A DNA stretch of 14,405 nt from JAEZJZ01 sp964450265 (GTDB lineage Bacteria; Bacillota; UBA994; UBA5500): contig CAYVCY010000045.1 of NCBI GenBank assembly GCA_964450265.1, forward strand, positions 1 through 14,405. Reading direction: 5' to 3'. The translations under genes were made by a program, and so were the position numbers. The notes beneath the pieces are model-generated. The model was not told the DNA's origin. It did not search any database and was given only the letters and a program-made list of their open reading frames with translations. Positions 13,237-14,405 of the stretch are shown piece by piece. Position 1 is the first letter of the stretch. Each line of letters begins with the position of its first letter.

Positions 13237-13345
13237 GGACGGTGTCTCGGTTTATTGCCGCAGGGTTTTCTAAATCGATTTCGGAATATTGCAGGTAACG
13301 GTTTAGCTGTTTATTAGAGCAGTAGGAGGTGGGTGCAAGTTGCAC
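13237..13345 (+). promoter_or_regulatory. Upstream region of the AraC gene; palindrome over its start codon
   Basis: About 100 bp with no convincing terminator for the transglutaminase gene. The Shine-Dalgarno AGGAGGTG is at 13324-13331. A perfect inverted repeat GTGCAA-G-TTGCAC (13333-13345) begins right after it and includes the TTG start codon (13340-13342). In DNA it could be an operator; in mRNA it could hide the start codon. Confidence 0.45.
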
Positions 13346-14191
13346 GACACGACGGATAGGTATCAGTGTATCGAGATGACCCCTGGCGCTAACCTTTATT
13401 CCATCGACGGCTTCATGGTTTTCGTAGCCAACGCGGTGTTGGAATTCCCAGCTGCTCTGCACTCGCATAGCGAGTACGAATTCGCAATGCCCTTAACAGC
13501 AGATTCTCTTGCCTGCGCTGACGGAAAGTCGGTGCTGATGGAGAAGAACAAACTGACCCCGTTTAACTCCCAGCAGATTCATGGGGTAGATTGTGACACC
13601 AGGATTGATAAGATGATTTGCATTCACTGCGATAGAGACTACTTGCAGGACCTATCGCTAAAGGAGTTTGGGCAGACGGAGGTTGCGTTTGAGAACATCA
13701 GCTTTGACCCCGGAAAGAGCCTGCGCTACTTGCTGGGGCTATTTGTCGATGAAAGCATAGCCAAACATACTGGGCACGAGGTAATGCGGCAGAACCTTGC
13801 AGGTATGTTGGTGACAGAGATATTCAGGCGCTCCTGGAGCAACCTGCATGAACTAAGGGATGGAACAGAAGAACAGTTGCGGCTACGCCGTGCGGCCGAT
13901 TTCTTGCGTGAACAGTATATGCTGCCCATTACCGTCCACGATGCGGCGACAGCTGCTGGGATGAGCTTATCTCATTTTATCCGCTCCTTCCGCGAGTATA
14001 GCGGCAAGACTCCCTATGCATTTTTGACAGATATTCGCATGGCCAGAGCTCTGGAAAAGTTGAGGCAGAGCGACCTCAGCGTCACTCGGGTAGCCTTCGC
14101 TTGCGGCTTTACCAATCCAGGGCACTTCTCCACATTGTTCCGGCGTAGATTAGGCGTTTCTCCCACTGATTATCGAAAGTCATTAATTTAG
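13340..14191 (+). CDS. AraC family transcriptional regulator with N-terminal cupin domain
   Basis: 283 residues. The N-terminal ~100 residues form an AraC-type cupin (HSHSEYEFAMPL at 41-52, with His81 in QQIHGV) that probably senses a small ligand. A helical linker leads to the C-terminal DNA-binding domain with two helix-turn-helix motifs: ITVHDAATAAGMSLSHFIRSF (~197-217) and VTRVAFACGFTNPGHFSTLFR (~248-268). The latter is followed by the family end LGVSPTDYRKSL. The start is TTG at 13340, chosen because AGGAGGTG lies 10 nt upstream; the nearby GTG at 13333 is out of frame. It is on the same strand as the transglutaminase operon but 103 bp away, and whether it regulates that operon or something beyond the right edge is unknown. 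Its stop codon is built into the terminator stem. Confidence 0.93.
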   Translation: MHDTTDRYQCIEMTPGANLYSIDGFMVFVANAVLEFPAALHSHSEYEFAMPLTADSLACADGKSVLMEKNKLTPFNSQQIHGVDCDTRIDKMICIHCDRDYLQDLSLKEFGQTEVAFENISFDPGKSLRYLLGLFVDESIAKHTGHEVMRQNLAGMLVTEIFRRSWSNLHELRDGTEEQLRLRRAADFLREQYMLPITVHDAATAAGMSLSHFIRSFREYSGKTPYAFLTDIRMARALEKLRQSDLSVTRVAFACGFTNPGHFSTLFRRRLGVSPTDYRKSLI

Positions 14192-14214
14192 CCCCGCTGC
14201 TGCGGGGCTTTTTT
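14190..14214 (+). terminator. Strong Rho-independent terminator of the AraC gene
   Basis: An 8-bp stem AGCCCCGC/GCGGGGCT with loop TGCT is followed by six T. It overlaps the last two bases of the TAG stop codon. Confidence 0.93.
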
Positions 14215-14405
14215 AGTGCAAAAAAGGGAGAATCGCGCGACAGTTTTTCGAGCAATTTCACAGAAGAATAGCGCTAATAGAAAAGATGGTTGGCAAAATT
14301 GTCTGTACGATTTGATTAAGAAACGCATCAGGGGAATGACCGCCTGGAGCTTCTGACCGGATCCACTGTCACTGTGGGCCGCAGTTGCCAAGTCAAAAAG
14401 GGGGT
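14215..14405. other. Right-end intergenic sequence
   Basis: 191 bp with no gene seen. A GTTTTTC box (14244-14250) followed ~20 nt later by a GAAGAATAGCGCTAAT stretch loosely resembles the promoter-like block ahead of the MoxR operon (8396-8426). It may be the promoter of a gene beyond the window. Confidence 0.3.

Noticed and set aside
13289..13317. TTGCAG-N17-TATTAG as a promoter for the AraC gene
   Set aside because: Weak boxes, and it would start transcription at about the Shine-Dalgarno sequence, leaving no room for a leader.

Overview
The window looks like a piece of a draft genome or metagenome bin from an anaerobic member of the Bacillota (Clostridia-like). The support is indirect. Many genes have near-perfect Shine-Dalgarno sequences (GGAGG, AGGAGG) and some use GTG or TTG starts. 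There is a high-molecular-weight rubredoxin of the kind known from acetogens, a UPF0316 (YebE-like) protein, a copper-amine-oxidase-type N-terminal domain on a secreted protein, and REP-type palindromes with their Y1 transposase. GC content is moderate. A block of exactly 100 N at 3460-3559 is a scaffold gap.

Layout. 1-799 (minus): 3'-truncated crotonase-superfamily protein resembling 6-oxocamphor hydrolase. Divergent from it, a winged-helix regulator fragment without a recognisable start (to 1245). 1421-1918 (plus): 2H phosphoesterase of the 2'-5' RNA ligase type, ending in a strong terminator. 2037-3278 (minus): aminopeptidase P/prolidase-type M24 peptidase. 3426-6776: a zone shaped by REP-associated tyrosine transposase (RAYT) elements. 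It holds an intact RAYT gene, REP palindromes of two arm types, a tandem REP array, a SWIM zinc-finger gene, and, just upstream of that gene, an internally deleted frameshifted copy of the RAYT element. 6912-7613 (plus): flavin-binding domain fused to rubredoxin (Hrb). 7752-8267 (plus): UPF0316 membrane protein.

8481-13236 (plus) is the main system: a MoxR AAA+ ATPase, a DUF58 protein, a polytopic membrane protein with a cytosolic DUF4129-like tail, and a secreted transglutaminase-fold protein with a signal peptide, a CuAO_N1-type domain, a Cys-His-Asp triad and an unassigned C-terminal domain. The first three genes are tightly coupled (4-nt gap, then 8-nt overlap). The fourth follows after 116 nt. 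MoxR/DUF58/transglutaminase associations are widely known, but here the membrane and catalytic parts sit on separate polypeptides. A cupin-AraC regulator (13340-14191) with a strong terminator follows. The last 190 bases hold no recognisable gene.

The two most notable signals are the RAYT element with its deletion derivative, bracketing a SWIM gene, and the split MoxR/DUF58/DUF4129/secreted-transglutaminase operon. No CRISPR array, tRNA or rRNA was seen.
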